Of a stretch of 7,478 bases of DNA, positions 6,809 through 7,478 are shown one piece after another; within the stretch, counting starts at the first letter, position 1, and every line of letters starts with the position of its first letter. Under the pieces are notes generated by a model. The model did not search any database. It was not told the DNA's origin and saw only the letters and a list, made by a program, of their open reading frames with translations. This DNA is from Phenylobacterium sp. (GTDB lineage Bacteria > Pseudomonadota > Alphaproteobacteria > Caulobacterales > Caulobacteraceae): NCBI GenBank assembly GCA_025350885.1, contig JANXXA010000354.1, positions 1 to 7,478 on the forward strand, read 5' to 3'. The position numbers and the translations under genes were made by a program.

Positions 6809-6837
6809 AGTTGATCTTCTTTTGTTCTCTCCGTCAA
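6809..6837 (-). promoter_or_regulatory. Likely sigma-70-type promoter for the DUF805 gene
   Basis: Read on the - strand, TTGACG (6837-6832) matches the -35 consensus at five of six bases and fits the TTGAC element of Caulobacter housekeeping promoters. A 17-base A-rich spacer, unusual for this GC-rich window, leads to TCAACT (6814-6809), a poor -10 (three of six). Transcription would start near 6802, giving a leader of about 24 bases before the ATG at 6778. The strong -35, correct spacing and location support the call; the weak -10 limits confidence. Confidence 0.42.
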
Positions 6838-6844
6838 GGCCCCG

Positions 6845-7478
6845 CTAGCGCCCCTTCCAGGCCGGCGCGCGCTTCTGGGAGAACGCCAGCGGCCCCTCGA
6901 CGAAATCCTCGCTGGTGAACAGCGCCGCGACCGCCGGATAGCGGTTCTGGCCCCGAATCGCCGCCTCCAGCGTGGGTTCGTCCAGGCCCCGGTAGACCGC
7001 CTCCTTGGACGCCCGGATCGACATCGGGCCCAGTTGGCAGATGCCGTCGGCCCACTCACGCGCCACCCGCATCAGGTCGTGCGGCGCCGTCACCTCGGCC
7101 ACGAAGCCCAGGTCCTTGCCCTCCGCCGCCGAGACCCGTCGCGCCGTCAGGATCATCGCCATCGCCCGCTTGGTCCCGATGGCGCGCGGCAGCCGGTGCA
7201 GCCCGCCGGCCAGGGCCGCCAGCCCGACGCGGGGCTCCGGCAGGGCGAACACCGCAGCCTCCGAGGCGATGATGATGTCGCAGGCCAGCGCGATCTCGAA
7301 CCCGCCGCCCATGGCCACCCCGTTCACGGCGGCGATCAGCGGCTTGGCCAGGTCGAACCGCGAGGTCAGGCCCGCGAACCCTGACGGCGGCGAACCCATC
7401 TTGCCGCCGGTCGCCTGGTGCTTGAGGTCGTTGCCGGCCGAGAACGCCCGCTCGCCAGCCCCGGTGACGATGCCCACC
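6845..7478 (-). CDS. Enoyl-CoA hydratase/isomerase (crotonase) family protein, N-terminus beyond window
   Basis: The gene runs off the right edge; 211 codons including the stop are visible and the N-terminal 45-55 residues are probably missing. Crotonase motifs are clear. ERAFSAGNDLK forms the first oxyanion/CoA segment, and KPLIAAVNGVAMGGGFEIAL followed by ACD forms the second oxyanion-hole loop. FALPEPRVGLAALAGGLHRLPR contains the Glu (codon 7235-7237) that aligns with rat mitochondrial hydratase Glu144. The position matching Glu164, normally AMEM, reads AMAM here (Ala codon 7157-7159), so one of the two catalytic glutamates is absent. Such sequences are often named enoyl-CoA hydratase or carnitinyl-CoA dehydratase-like. 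The missing Glu argues against assuming ordinary hydratase activity, and isomerase, lyase or another CoA reaction is possible. The C-terminal FVEGPLAFSQKRAPAWKGR is the family's normal end. The DUF805 gene lies 66 bases downstream with its own promoter, so a shared operon is not required. Confidence 0.93.
   Translation of the reverse strand, partial: VGIVTGAGERAFSAGNDLKHQATGGKMGSPPSGFAGLTSRFDLAKPLIAAVNGVAMGGGFEIALACDIIIASEAAVFALPEPRVGLAALAGGLHRLPRAIGTKRAMAMILTARRVSAAEGKDLGFVAEVTAPHDLMRVAREWADGICQLGPMSIRASKEAVYRGLDEPTLEAAIRGQNRYPAVAALFTSEDFVEGPLAFSQKRAPAWKGR

Overview
The window is GC-rich chromosomal DNA with strong G/C third-position bias. It looks like an alphaproteobacterium, most likely Caulobacterales (Caulobacter/Phenylobacterium-like). 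That placement is inferred from overall protein style and is not proven. No rRNA, tRNA, CRISPR array, insertion sequence, phage gene or attachment site was seen, and nothing in base composition clearly marks a transferred island.

Layout from left to right: (1) an Rrf2-family regulator with a four-cysteine cluster on the + strand, 151-594. (2) Three genes on the - strand: a small uncharacterised HExxH protein (about 422-1096), a two-CBS-domain protein directly upstream of it (1111-1539), and a rhomboid intramembrane serine protease (1637-2359). (3) Divergent from the rhomboid and sharing a 138-base intergenic region with it, a + strand gene for a large secreted M16 zinc peptidase (2498-5383), followed by a glutathione S-transferase-like protein with an apparent signal peptide (5512-6300). 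(4) Convergent with that gene, a DUF805 membrane protein (6314-6778) with a recognisable promoter, and beyond it a crotonase-family (enoyl-CoA hydratase/isomerase) gene that runs off the right edge (6845-7478).

How the genes may work together: the HExxH protein and CBS protein are close enough to be co-transcribed. The rhomboid and M16 genes are both envelope proteases and share a promoter region, and the secreted GST-like gene lies 128 bases after the M16 gene, so 1637-6300 can be read loosely as an envelope-protein neighbourhood. Nothing in the sequence proves a joint function. The Rrf2, DUF805 and crotonase genes look like ordinary housekeeping neighbours.

I do not see a convincing undescribed multi-gene system. 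The items most worth a second look are the exported GST-like protein with a possible second cytoplasmic start, the uncharacterised HExxH protein whose frame runs antisense into the regulator gene, and the crotonase lacking one of the two usual catalytic glutamates.
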